Assembly: GCA_913053795.1 (NCBI GenBank)
Contig: CAJXGZ010000004.1
Coordinates: 1 to 22,157, forward strand
Direction of reading: 5' to 3'
DNA: 22,157 nucleotides
Source: an uncultured Rhodospirillales bacterium
GTDB taxonomy: Bacteria; Pseudomonadota; Alphaproteobacteria; Rhodospirillales; 2-02-FULL-58-16
The notes under the pieces are model-generated. The model was not told the DNA's origin, did no database searches, and saw nothing but the letters and a program-made list of their open reading frames with translations. Of the stretch, positions 1-7,617 are shown in pieces. Made by a program: the position numbers and the translations under genes. Position 1 is the first letter of the stretch, and each line of letters starts with the position of its first letter.

Positions 1-100
1 TCGGAGAATGTCGGACTTAAAAATAGCATCAAAATCTCGGTCAGTGGCGATGCAGCGCTTGATACCTTGCTGGCAAATGACCCCGCAGGCACACAAAACC
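1..100 (+). other. Possible unrelated fragment reading like a flagellin/FliD-type protein
   Basis: Read from base 1 in frame 1, the plus strand gives 33 open codons including KISVSGDAALDTLLANDP followed by AGTQN. The composition (Ser, Gly, Ala, Asp, Thr, Asn) and phrasing resemble filament or cap proteins such as FliD or flagellin. Past about position 100 the same frame becomes Arg/His/Gln-rich antisense-like sequence. This could be a piece joined to the ligase-like gene by rearrangement or misassembly, or it could be coincidence. Confidence 0.22.
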
Positions 101-321
101 GGCATTGCCTTTTCCAGAAGCATCTCGCCGGGCGCAAAGACGATGGCCGCGCGCCACAGATCGGGGGTGATGTTGTACACCAGAATGCCGGCGTCACAGC
201 CAAGGCTGGCCAGGGAGCAGGCCTTGGCAAAAGGGTCGGTAGGGCCGGTTACCGCGCGCCCTTCAAACAGCGGCGGAAAGCTGGGCGGGCGGGGCGCGTC
301 GAATGTTGGATCCTCACCCAT
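1..321 (-). CDS. Biotin/lipoate protein ligase-like protein, N-terminal part (cut by window end)
   Basis: An open frame begins at ATG 321-319 and runs off the left edge without a stop, about 107 codons. Its ATG overlaps the mrp stop (TGATG), which indicates translational coupling to mrp. The N-terminal half, with FPPLFEGRAVTG, DPFAKACSLASLGCDAG and RAAIVFAPGE, resembles from memory the start of the alphaproteobacterial biotin/lipoate A/B ligase-like family (DUF4444-type), proteins of roughly 230-250 residues that lack a proven substrate. After residue 81 (CGV) the frame no longer looks like that family, where I would expect something like a GxxNALGALAPPE stretch. The opposite strand there reads like a flagellar protein, so the sequence below about position 80-100 may not belong to this gene. 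The family call is by recognition only and is moderate. Confidence 0.55.
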   Translation of the reverse strand, partial: MGEDPTFDAPRPPSFPPLFEGRAVTGPTDPFAKACSLASLGCDAGILVYNITPDLWRAAIVFAPGEMLLEKAMPVLCACGVICQQGIKRCIATDRDFDAIFKSDILR

Positions 322-1424
322 CAAGCGTTTCCAAGCTTGATCAACCGGCGCGCCAGGGCGCGAAAGGCCTCAGCCTCAGGCGATGCGGGTTTGGAGACCA
401 CAATTGGCGCCCCGCCGTCCGAGGCAATGCGAACGTCAATATGCAATGGCAGCTCGGCCAACAGCGGCACCCCCATTTTTTCGGCCTCCCTGGCCACCCC
501 GCCATGGCCAAAGGGGTGTTCTTCATGGCCGCATTTGGAACAGACCTGCGACGACATATTTTCAATCATCCCGATGATTGGCGTCCCCAGCTTGTTAAAC
601 ATATCGACCGCCTTGCGCGCATCGATCAGGGCGATGTCCTGGGGGGTGGAGACGATAATGGCGCCGGTCAAGGGAACTTTCTGGGCCATCGTCAATTGGA
701 CGTCGCCGGTGCCGGGCGGCATGTCAACGATCAAGACGTCAAGCTGGCCCCATTCGACGTCGCGCATCAATTGCTCCAGCGCGCTCATGACCATCGGGCC
801 GCGCCAGATGACGGGCGAATCCGCATCCACCATGAATCCGATGGACATGCACTTGACGCCGTAGTTCTCAAGAACCCCGATCTTGCCGGGGGCCACTTGT
901 ACGGGCTGGCCGGTGACGCCCAGCATGAGCGGTATGGATGGCCCGAAAACGTCGGCGTCGAACAGGCCCACCTTCATGCCCTCCGCCTTCAGGGCGAGGG
1001 CCAGATTGACGGCGGTGGTTGATTTGCCGACGCCGCCTTTTCCCGAAGCGATGGCGACGATGGACTTGACGCCCGGCATCAGGATTTGCGGCTCGCCGCC
1101 AGGCATCCCCCCGGGCGCGCACCCGGTTGCGGCCCCTGGTCCTTGCGCCGATCCTTGCGCCGCTGCGTCCTGCTGGGTCTGGCGTTCGGCGGTGAGCGCC
1201 ACGGTCGCGGTAAGGACGCCCGGCACGGCGTGGGCGGCTTTTTCCGCTTTTTCGCGCAGGGGCTCCAGCTTGGGGCCGTGTTCCGGGTCCACTTCGACGG
1301 CGAAGGAGACGTGCCCGTCCTTGACTTGAAGTCCCGAGATCATGCCTTGGCTTACGATGTCCCCGTCTCCGTAGGGAATTTCCGCCAGGGCGTCGAGAAT
1401 TTTTTGTTCGGTCACGTCGGCCAT
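321..1424 (-). CDS. mrp: Mrp/ApbC/NBP35-family iron-sulfur cluster carrier ATPase
   Basis: A cytosolic P-loop ATPase that in known family members binds and transfers Fe-S clusters to apoproteins. It has 367 residues, normal for a two-domain Mrp. Residues 1-80 form a MIP18/DUF59-type domain. A Gly/Ala/Gln linker (about 85-112) leads to the ParA/MinD-like ATPase with the deviant Walker A GKGGVGKST at 128-136, a switch Asp in LFDAD (about 154-158) and Walker B LIVDMPPGTGD at 231-241. The cluster-binding CxxC is C295-S-K-C298. The start is set by GGAG nine bases upstream. It is divergent from hflK, and its stop overlaps the start of the ligase-like gene, so both probably share a transcript. Confidence 0.95.
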   Translation of the reverse strand: MADVTEQKILDALAEIPYGDGDIVSQGMISGLQVKDGHVSFAVEVDPEHGPKLEPLREKAEKAAHAVPGVLTATVALTAERQTQQDAAAQGSAQGPGAATGCAPGGMPGGEPQILMPGVKSIVAIASGKGGVGKSTTAVNLALALKAEGMKVGLFDADVFGPSIPLMLGVTGQPVQVAPGKIGVLENYGVKCMSIGFMVDADSPVIWRGPMVMSALEQLMRDVEWGQLDVLIVDMPPGTGDVQLTMAQKVPLTGAIIVSTPQDIALIDARKAVDMFNKLGTPIIGMIENMSSQVCSKCGHEEHPFGHGGVAREAEKMGVPLLAELPLHIDVRIASDGGAPIVVSKPASPEAEAFRALARRLIKLGNA

Positions 1425-1461
1425 TCTTGCAAACTCCGTATCTTAGGCTATATCAGTTGAA

Positions 1462-1492
1462 GCGGGACGCCCATGCACATTGCGCGTCCCGC
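1462..1492. repeat. Perfect 9-bp inverted repeat between mrp and hflK
   Basis: GCGGGACGC (1462-1470) and GCGTCCCGC (1484-1492) are perfect complements separated by 13 bases. No T run follows on either strand, so it is not an intrinsic terminator. The right arm overlaps the proposed -35 of the hflK promoter, which fits an operator or a structured leader. No regulator is identifiable. Confidence 0.6.
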
Positions 1493-1508
1493 CAAGCTGT
1501 CATATAAG
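1480..1508 (+). promoter_or_regulatory. Candidate sigma70-type promoter for hflK-hflC
   Basis: TTGCGC (1480-1485) and TATAAG (1503-1508) are spaced by 17 bases. The -10 is good and the -35 matches only three of six bases. It would give a leader of about 85 bases before hflK, holding a second inverted repeat. Confidence 0.4.
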
Positions 1509-1544
1509 ATATTAGCAATCTGTCATAGGACTTAACACTGGCCC

Positions 1545-1570
1545 CTCAAAAATCAAGTTTTGTTTTTGAG
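1545..1570 (+). repeat. 8-bp hairpin in the hflK leader
   Basis: CTCAAAAA (1545-1552) pairs perfectly with TTTTTGAG (1563-1570) around a 10-base loop. It lies between the proposed promoter and the hflK ribosome binding site, so it would be in the leader RNA. The T run is inside the hairpin arm, so a terminator role is unlikely. Confidence 0.5.
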
Positions 1571-1598
1571 AGGTTATTTGGAAAAAGGACGAATTATC

Positions 1599-2750
1599 AT
1601 GCCTTGGAACCCACAAGGCGGCGGACAAGGACCCTGGGGTCAGGGACCCTCGGGCGGCGGCGGCGGACCACAGCCGCCCGACATCGAGGAGATGCTTCGC
1701 CGCGGCCAGGAAAAGTTCAAGAAATTCGCGCCCAGCGGTTTCGGCGCCGGACGCGGGCTGTTTTTGATCATCTTCGCCGCCGTGGCCCTTTGGATGGCTA
1801 GCGGGTTCTATGAAGTGGGTCCCAAGGAACTCGGCGTGGAAATGGTCTTCGGCAAGATGAAAAGCACCCAGCCGCCGGGCCTGAATTACAACTGGCCCAG
1901 GCCCATCGGTTTGACCTTGAAGCCCCAGGTCACCTCCATTAACCAGATCAACGTAGGCTTCCGCGACGCATCGTCTTCCCGGCGCGGCCAGGGGACGCGC
2001 AACGTTCCCGAGGAAAGCCTGATGCTGACCGGCGACGAAAATATCATCGACATTCAGTTCACGGTTTTTTGGAAGATCGACACGCGGCTTCCCGCCGAAG
2101 GCGGAAGCAAGGACAACCTGGAGGGCGTGCGCAACTTCCTGTTCAATATCCGCAACCCGGAGCTGACCGTGAAGAACGCCGCCGAAAGCGCCATGCGCGA
2201 GGTCATCGGCAAGGACAAGTTCGAGTTCGCCCGCACCAAGGGACGCGTTCAGATCGCCTTGGAGACAAAGAAAGTGATCCAGGAAATCCTTGACCGCTAC
2301 GGCGCCGGCATCGAGGTGACCGACGTGCAGATCGCCAACGTCAACCCGCCGGCGGCCGTCATCGACGCCTTCCGCGACGTCCAGGTGGCGCGCGCCGACA
2401 TGGAGCGAAAGGTCAACGAGGCCGACGCCTACCGCAACGAAGTGGTCGAGCAAGCCCAGGGCGAAGCGGCGCAAATCGTTCTCAAAGCCGAGGCCTACAA
2501 GAAAGAGAAGACCGAAATCGCCACTGGCGAAGCGGCGCGCTTTCTTTCCGTTTACAAACAATACAATCTGGAGAAAGACATCACCAAGCGCCGCCTTTAC
2601 CTCGACACCATGAAGGAAGTGCTAGGGAATATGGACAAAATCCTCATTGACAATTCCAAGGGCGGTTCGGGCGTTGTGCCGTATCTTCCCCTGGATGAGA
2701 TGTCCCGCGGCGGCGCCGCCGGATCAAAGACGGGAGGCAAAAAAAGATGA
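1599..2750 (+). CDS. hflK: FtsH modulator HflK (SPFH-family membrane protein)
   Basis: HflK and HflC form a large membrane complex that encloses and modulates the FtsH protease in known bacteria. The protein has 383 residues. A Gly/Pro/Gln-rich N-terminus (1-28) precedes a single membrane segment (about 52-70) and an SPFH/band-7 domain starting near YEVGPKELGVEMVFG, then a long charged coiled-coil region and a Gly/Lys-rich tail. I chose ATG 1599 (MPWNPQGGG) because AGGA lies 9 bases upstream and the family starts this way; the frame is open back to 1560 but lacks a site there. Its TGA overlaps the hflC ATG (ATGA), so the two are translationally coupled. Confidence 0.95.
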   Translation: MPWNPQGGGQGPWGQGPSGGGGGPQPPDIEEMLRRGQEKFKKFAPSGFGAGRGLFLIIFAAVALWMASGFYEVGPKELGVEMVFGKMKSTQPPGLNYNWPRPIGLTLKPQVTSINQINVGFRDASSSRRGQGTRNVPEESLMLTGDENIIDIQFTVFWKIDTRLPAEGGSKDNLEGVRNFLFNIRNPELTVKNAAESAMREVIGKDKFEFARTKGRVQIALETKKVIQEILDRYGAGIEVTDVQIANVNPPAAVIDAFRDVQVARADMERKVNEADAYRNEVVEQAQGEAAQIVLKAEAYKKEKTEIATGEAARFLSVYKQYNLEKDITKRRLYLDTMKEVLGNMDKILIDNSKGGSGVVPYLPLDEMSRGGAAGSKTGGKKR

Positions 2751-3622
2751 GCAAATCACGCATGGCCCTTATCATCATTTTGGCGCTTCTGGCCTTCGTC
2801 GGCTTTTCGTCGGTTTACACGGTCTTCCAGACCGAGCAGGCCTTGGTTCTGCAGTTCGGCAAGCCCAAAAGACTGGTCAGCGAACCGGGGTTGGCCTTTA
2901 AAACGCCCCTCGTTGAAAACGTGTTGTTTTACGACAAGCGCGTCCTGGATTACGACCTCGGCGTCCAGGAAATCCCGACGCAGGATCAAAAGCAGGTGGT
3001 GGTTGACGCCTTCACCCGCTATCGCATCGTCGATCCCCTCAAGTTCTTCCAGGCCGCCGGCAATGAATTCGGCATGGAATCCAGGCTGTCGAGCATCCTG
3101 ACCAATAATTTGCAGGCGGTCTTCGGCGATGTGCCCATGGCTGTGGTTCTGACGCCCAAACGCGCCGATTTGATGGACACCATTTACGAGCGGGTCAGGC
3201 TGGAGGGCGCGCGCTATGGCATTGACGTCATCGACGTCCGCTTAAAACGCGTCGACCTGCCCGAGGAAAACAGCCAGGCCATTTACCGCCAGATGCAGAC
3301 CCAGCGTGAACAGGAGGCGCGCAAATCCCGCGCCGAAGGCGATCGAAAGGCGAAGGAAATCCGCGCCGACGCCGACAAGCAGTCGACCATCATCAAGGCG
3401 ACGGCGGTGAAGAAAGCGGAGATTCTCATGGGCGAGGGGGAGGCCGAAGCCCAGAGGATTTACAACGCCGCCCATAGCAAGGATCGCGAGTTCTTCGATT
3501 TCTGGGTTTCCATGAACGCGCTGCGCGAAGGCCTCGGCGGCGACTCGACGCGCTATATCGGGCCGCCATCGGGCGATTTCTTCCGCTTCTTCGGCGACAT
3601 CACCGGCAAAAAGAAAAAGTAG
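2747..3622 (+). CDS. hflC: FtsH modulator HflC (SPFH-family membrane protein)
   Basis: Partner of HflK in the complex that surrounds FtsH. It has 291 residues, the usual length. An N-terminal membrane anchor (about 5-25) is followed by the SPFH domain, beginning VFQTEQALVLQFGKP, and a charged helical region rich in Arg, Lys, Glu and Ala (about 175-235). The start overlaps the hflK stop by 4 bases, the common arrangement for this pair. The C-terminus ends in a Lys run (TGKKKK). Confidence 0.95.
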   Translation: MSKSRMALIIILALLAFVGFSSVYTVFQTEQALVLQFGKPKRLVSEPGLAFKTPLVENVLFYDKRVLDYDLGVQEIPTQDQKQVVVDAFTRYRIVDPLKFFQAAGNEFGMESRLSSILTNNLQAVFGDVPMAVVLTPKRADLMDTIYERVRLEGARYGIDVIDVRLKRVDLPEENSQAIYRQMQTQREQEARKSRAEGDRKAKEIRADADKQSTIIKATAVKKAEILMGEGEAEAQRIYNAAHSKDREFFDFWVSMNALREGLGGDSTRYIGPPSGDFFRFFGDITGKKKK

Positions 3623-3674
3623 CCCGGTTAAAAGGCGGCGGTCCAGGAGGGACAAGAGGGGACAAGGGGGGGAT

Positions 3675-3860
3675 ATGACCGATCTCTACACCGCCCTCGC
3701 CCTCGCCTTGGCCATTGAAGGGGCGCTCTACGCTCTTTTCCCGCAAACCATGAGACGGATGATGGCGCAAGCGCTGGCAATGCCCGCCGGCGCGCTGAGG
3801 TCCGCCGGACTAACGGCGGCGGTGATCGGCGTCGCCCTCGTCTGGCTGATCCGCGGCTAG
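3675..3860 (+). CDS. DUF2065 (YjeT-like) small membrane protein
   Basis: A 61-residue protein with two hydrophobic segments (about 4-22 and 43-58) separated by a short basic stretch (MRRMMAQ). This two-helix layout and its position just after hflC are typical of the DUF2065/YjeT family, whose function is unknown. A purine-rich stretch of imperfect decamers (3651-3670, GACAAGAGGG then GACAAGGGGG) supplies the ribosome binding site. In many alphaproteobacteria a Do-type protease follows this cluster; here the next gene is the convergent trmJ, 10 bases away. Confidence 0.8.
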   Translation: MTDLYTALALALAIEGALYALFPQTMRRMMAQALAMPAGALRSAGLTAAVIGVALVWLIRG

Positions 3861-3870
3861 TCGCAGGCCA

Positions 3871-4659
3871 CTAACTTTTCCATTTTGTCGAGAGCCCCTT
3901 GATGACGCCGTGCAGGGTGCGCGCCTCCTGTTCAGTCATGTTGGCGCGCTGGAACAGGTTGCGGAGGTTTTGCACCATGATCGGGCGTTTCTCCTTGACG
4001 CGCAGGAAACCGCAATCGTCCAGCTCCCGCTCCAGGTGTTCGAACAGGTTCACCAACTCCGCCTTGTTGGCGGGGCGGGTGTCCTTGGGCATGGTGATGG
4101 TGGACTCGGGGGCGCCGTCCGCCGCCTGGAACCATTCGTAAGCCACGACCATCACCGACTGGGCCAGGTTCATGGAACAGAAAGCCGGGTTGAGGGGAAT
4201 CATGACGATGGCGTCGGCCAAGGCGATGTCGTCGTTATCGAGGCCCCTGGATTCACGCCCGAAAATGACGCCGCAGCGCCCCCCGTCATAGGCGCCTTGG
4301 CTGGCGAACGCCCGCATGTCCTTGGCCGCATGCCGGGGCGTCGCCACTTTCTTGGTCATGTGGCGCGGCCGGCCGGTGGCGGCGTAGACCCGCTGCAAGT
4401 CGGCCACCGCCTCGGCCGTGGTCTCGAAGACGCGGGCGCGCTCCAGCACCGCGCCGGCGCCGGCTGCGGCGGCGATCGCCTTGTCGTTGAGCCATGCGGC
4501 GCGCGGCTTGACCAGGCGCAAATCAATGATCCCGCAATTGAGCATGGCGCGGGCCGCCATGCCGATATTCTCGCCAAGTTGCGGATTGACGAGCACCATG
4601 GACAGGCCGCGATCCTTTGTGGTTTCCGCCGCCTTTTTTTTGGGAGGCCTTCCCGTCAC
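3871..4659 (-). CDS. trmJ: TrmH-family group 1 RNA methyltransferase (TrmJ-like)
   Basis: A SPOUT-class methyltransferase; characterised TrmJ methylates the ribose at position 32 of tRNA using S-adenosylmethionine. The N-terminal motif is VLVNPQLGENIGMAARAM. The C-terminal knot motifs IFGRESRGLDNDD and IPLNPAFCSMNLAQSV are clear. A helical extension (about residues 175-262) matches the dimeric family form. GTG 4659-4657 overlaps the cimA stop (GTGA) and gives 262 residues. ATG 4599 gives 242 residues and starts just before the conserved core; neither has a strong ribosome binding site. The frame is open further upstream to 5019, but that part is antisense to cimA. The exact tRNA target is inferred. 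Confidence 0.88.
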   Translation of the reverse strand: MTGRPPKKKAAETTKDRGLSMVLVNPQLGENIGMAARAMLNCGIIDLRLVKPRAAWLNDKAIAAAAGAGAVLERARVFETTAEAVADLQRVYAATGRPRHMTKKVATPRHAAKDMRAFASQGAYDGGRCGVIFGRESRGLDNDDIALADAIVMIPLNPAFCSMNLAQSVMVVAYEWFQAADGAPESTITMPKDTRPANKAELVNLFEHLERELDDCGFLRVKEKRPIMVQNLRNLFQRANMTEQEARTLHGVIKGLSTKWKS

Positions 4660-6245
4660 GATTTTTGAAGGCGGAACAGCCTGTAGACGATGCTGTCGCG
4701 CAGCGCGTTGTAGGAGGCGCCGATAACGTTGGCGGACACCCCCACCGTCGACCAGTGCTCGCCATGTTTGTCGGCGGATTCGATCATCACCCGGGTCACC
4801 GCGCCGGTGCCGTCGCCGGGAGTCAGGATGCGGACCTTGTAGTCCACCAGCCGCAAGTCCTCCAATTGAGGATAAAGGGGGATCAGCACCTTTCGGAGCG
4901 CCGCGTCCAGCGCGTTGACCGGCCCGTTGCCCTCGGCCACCGACATGAAGGATTTTCCCTCCACCTGCAATTTTACGGAGGCCTCGGACAAGGTGATCAG
5001 CTCTCCCCTGGCGTTCCAACGGCGCTCGTCGATGACGCGGAAACTGTTGAGCTTGAAGAACTCGGGAACCGTTTCCAAGGTGCGCCGCGCCAGCAGTTCG
5101 AAGCTGGCTTCGGCGCCGTCATAGGCGTAGCCGTCGAACTCATGGCCTTTCACCTTTTCCACCAGATCCGCCAGTTTGGGGTCCTTGGGGTCGATTTTCA
5201 TGCCGATCTCGCGGAAGCGGGCCAGGATATTGGACCGCCCCGACTGGTCGGAGACGACGATATGGCGATGGTTGCCCACCAGTTCGGGCTCGATGTGCTC
5301 GTAGCAGCGGGGATCCTTCTCCACCGCCGAGGCGTGAACGCCGCCCTTATGGGCGAAGGCGGATTCGCCCACATAGGGCGCGCCGCGCAAGGGGGCCCGG
5401 TTCAAGCGCTCGTCAAGCACATGGGACAGATGCGTGAGTTGGGCCAGTCCTTCAGTCGTTATCCCCGTCTCGTATCCCATCTTGAGCATGAGAGAGGGGA
5501 TAATGGACACCAGATTGGCGTTGCCGCAGCGCTCGCCGAGGCCGTTGAGGGCGCCTTGCACTTGGCGCACGCCGGCGCGCACGGCGGCGAGGCTGTTGGC
5601 GGCGCCGTTGCCGGTGTCGTCGTGACAATGAATGCCTAAGTTTTCGCCGGGGATATGTTCCGTGACGTCGCCGACGATCTTCTCGATCTCGTGGGGCAGG
5701 ACGCCGCCGTTGGTGTCGCACAGCACGATCCAGCGGGCGCCGGCGCCTTGGGCCGCCTTGAGGCAGTCAAGGGCGAAGCCGGGATTGGCCTTATATCCGT
5801 CGAAAAAATGCTCGGCGTCGAAAATCACTTCATCCATGCGCTGGGCGGCCAGGGCGACGCTGTCGGCGATCATCTTGAGGTTTTCCTCAAGATCGGTTTC
5901 AAGGGCCTCCTTGACGTGGAAGTCCCAGGCTTTGCCGAAGATGCAGACGGTCTTCGCCTGCGTCGTCAGCAAGGCGATAAAGCCGGGGTCGTCTTCGGCG
6001 CTGCGCCCCGGGCGCCTTGTCATGCCGAAGGTGGAAAGCTTGGCTCGTTCAAGCTTCGGCGGATTGGCGAAAAAGGCGTCGTCGGTGGGGTTGGCCCCGG
6101 GCCAGCCGCCCTCCACGTAATCGACGCCCAGGCGGTCCAGATCGCCGGCGATGGCGTTCTTGTCGGCGGCGCTGAAATCCACGCCCTGGGTCTGCGCGCC
6201 GTCCCGAAGGGTGCAGTCATATAAATAGATGCGTTTATCGCTCAT
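4656..6245 (-). CDS. cimA: (R)-citramalate synthase
   Basis: Condenses pyruvate with acetyl-CoA to citramalate, the first step of the threonine-independent route to isoleucine. It has 529 residues, as expected for CimA. The HMGL-like barrel opens with YLYDCTLRDGAQTQGVDFS, carries the metal-binding HxH in GIHCHDDTGNG (H206, H208) and the GLGERCGNANL signature (235-245). The C-terminal part resembles the LeuA-type dimer/allosteric domain, which suggests end-product feedback. The start MSDKRIYLYD was chosen because it matches the family; earlier in-frame ATGs (back to 6305) lack ribosome binding sites. The call could be confused with isopropylmalate synthase, but DGAQTQGVDFS and the length favour CimA. 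Confidence 0.92.
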   Translation of the reverse strand: MSDKRIYLYDCTLRDGAQTQGVDFSAADKNAIAGDLDRLGVDYVEGGWPGANPTDDAFFANPPKLERAKLSTFGMTRRPGRSAEDDPGFIALLTTQAKTVCIFGKAWDFHVKEALETDLEENLKMIADSVALAAQRMDEVIFDAEHFFDGYKANPGFALDCLKAAQGAGARWIVLCDTNGGVLPHEIEKIVGDVTEHIPGENLGIHCHDDTGNGAANSLAAVRAGVRQVQGALNGLGERCGNANLVSIIPSLMLKMGYETGITTEGLAQLTHLSHVLDERLNRAPLRGAPYVGESAFAHKGGVHASAVEKDPRCYEHIEPELVGNHRHIVVSDQSGRSNILARFREIGMKIDPKDPKLADLVEKVKGHEFDGYAYDGAEASFELLARRTLETVPEFFKLNSFRVIDERRWNARGELITLSEASVKLQVEGKSFMSVAEGNGPVNALDAALRKVLIPLYPQLEDLRLVDYKVRILTPGDGTGAVTRVMIESADKHGEHWSTVGVSANVIGASYNALRDSIVYRLFRLQKS

Positions 6246-6343
6246 AGCCGTGCCGCTTTTCATTATTTGCAAGTTATGCATAGACAATGACGAATTTCCG
6301 CGCATCCCTCAAGATTTTCCGAGTGCGGGCGGCGCGGGCGCGC

Positions 6344-6372
6344 TTGACAGGTCGCGGAGCGGGCTTTACTTT
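6344..6372 (+). promoter_or_regulatory. Sigma70-type promoter of the F0 ATP synthase operon
   Basis: A perfect -35 TTGACA (6344-6349) and a -10 TACTTT (6367-6372, four of six) are spaced by 17 bases. The predicted transcript starts near 6379, about 50 bases before atpI. It is the only strong promoter-like site in the cimA-atpI divergent gap. Confidence 0.7.
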
Positions 6373-6400
6373 CCGTCGCGCTAATGGCGCAATTCCGGCT

Positions 6401-6441
6401 AGGAGGGGGGCTTTCAGCGCTTTTTCATAATGAGCGAAAGC
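6401..6441 (+). promoter_or_regulatory. Displaced Shine-Dalgarno and start-codon hairpin of atpI
   Basis: The very strong AGGAGG at 6401-6406 lies 23 bases before the atpI ATG, far beyond normal spacing, and no alternative start codon occurs closer. GCTTTC (6410-6415) can pair with GAAAGC (6436-6441), extended by GC/GC, placing the ATG in the loop. The stem could shorten the effective distance or restrict initiation. Confidence 0.4.
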
Positions 6442-6828
6442 AAGCCCCCTAAATCGCCTAAAGAGACGGAGTCGCTGGAAGACCTTGATAAGCGCTTGTG
6501 CGCCGCGCTCGCCAAAAGTGAGCCGGCAAAGCCAGCGGGAGATTCCGGCGGCATAGCGAGCGGAGCCGGCGTTGCGGCGAAGATCGGAGTTGAAATGGTT
6601 TCGGCTCTGGTTATCGGGGTGGTTATCGGCGTCTCTCTCGATAAGTGGCTGGAGACGGCGCCATTATTTTTGATAGTGTTCCTTTTCCTTGGCGCGGCGG
6701 CCGGGTTTTTGAACGTCTATCGCACGGCCAGCGGTTATGGCTCCGCCATCGGATATAAACGCCCCGCCGAAGAAGATGCGGCGGAAGAAAACGAAGAAGA
6801 CAAAGAAGACGAAGAAAGAAAAGGGTAG
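6430..6828 (+). CDS. atpI: ATP synthase assembly protein I (AtpI/AtpZ-like)
   Basis: A 132-residue small membrane protein that heads the F0 operon, as AtpI does in many bacteria, where it aids c-ring assembly. Two membrane segments are visible (about 54-71 and 78-96), with the AtpI-typical SLDKWLETAP between them. The N-terminus (1-50) is hydrophilic. The C-terminus is very acidic (EEDAAEENEEDKEDEE at about 113-128) and is followed by RKG. The gap to atpB is 6 bases. The start has an unusual, distant ribosome binding site. Confidence 0.87.
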   Translation: MSESKPPKSPKETESLEDLDKRLCAALAKSEPAKPAGDSGGIASGAGVAAKIGVEMVSALVIGVVIGVSLDKWLETAPLFLIVFLFLGAAAGFLNVYRTASGYGSAIGYKRPAEEDAAEENEEDKEDEERKG

Positions 6829-6834
6829 CGGCAA

Positions 6835-7557
6835 TTGGCCAACCCCATGAAACAATTTGAGATCCGGCCCCTGGTCGAGATCAATATCGGCGGCTTTGAC
6901 GCCTCTTTCACGAACTCGTCTTTGTTCATGGTCATCGCCGTCTCCTTGGCGACCCTGTTCCTTATCCTCAGCATGCGCGGCCGCGCCCTGGTGCCCGGGC
7001 GCTGGCAATCCCTGGCGGAGATCAGTTACGAGTTCATCGCAGGCATGGTGCGCGACAATGTGGGGCCCGAGGGGCGAAAGTTTTTTCCCTTCATCTTCAC
7101 CTTGTTCATGTTCATCCTGTTCGGCAACATGCTCGGCATGTTGCCTTACAGCTTCACCTTCACCAGCCACATCATCGTCACCTTCATCATGGCCATCTTT
7201 GTCTTTTTGGGCGTCACCATCGTTGGCTTCGCCAAGCACGGATTTAAGTTTTTCGGGCTTCTTTTACCTGAGGGCGTGCCCTGGTACATCATCCCGGTGC
7301 TTGTGCCCATCGAGTTGCTGTCTTATCTGGTGCGGCCGGTGAGCCTGTCGCTCAGGCTGTTCGCCAATATGACCGCCGGCCACACCATGCTGAAGGTGTT
7401 CGCCGGCTTCATCGTCACCCTCGGCTTTCTAGGCGTGGCGCCGCTGCTTATCGTCACGGCGCTGACGGGGCTTGAGTTTATTATCGCCTTCTTGCAGGCC
7501 TATGTGTTCACCATCCTGACCTGTATCTACCTGAACGATTCACTGCACCTGCACTAG
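6835..7557 (+). CDS. atpB: F0 ATP synthase subunit a
   Basis: Forms the proton half-channels at the rotor-stator interface. It has 240 residues with several membrane helices. The essential Arg is R174 in SLRLFANMTAGH, and the Glu and Gln of the channel helix lie in GLEFIIAFLQAYVF (212-225). The start is the rare codon TTG at 6835: the family begins MA-x-P-x-x-QFEI, and AAGGG lies about 10 bases upstream. The next ATG (6847) would remove four family-typical residues and leave the site too far away. It is in an operon with atpI and atpE. Confidence 0.96.
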   Translation: MANPMKQFEIRPLVEINIGGFDASFTNSSLFMVIAVSLATLFLILSMRGRALVPGRWQSLAEISYEFIAGMVRDNVGPEGRKFFPFIFTLFMFILFGNMLGMLPYSFTFTSHIIVTFIMAIFVFLGVTIVGFAKHGFKFFGLLLPEGVPWYIIPVLVPIELLSYLVRPVSLSLRLFANMTAGHTMLKVFAGFIVTLGFLGVAPLLIVTALTGLEFIIAFLQAYVFTILTCIYLNDSLHLH

Positions 7558-7617
7558 GGCGGGCGCGGCAAGGAAGTTTTTTCAAATTACTCTGTTTTTT
7601 AGAAAGGAACCCCAACA

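Noticed and set aside
1512..2561. 349-codon minus-strand frame
   Set aside because: Fully antisense to hflK, a clear family member; His/Gly/Asp-rich composition typical of antisense to GC-rich coding DNA.
4660..5019. N-terminal extension of trmJ
   Set aside because: Arg/Gly-rich antisense of cimA; family homology starts after 4659.
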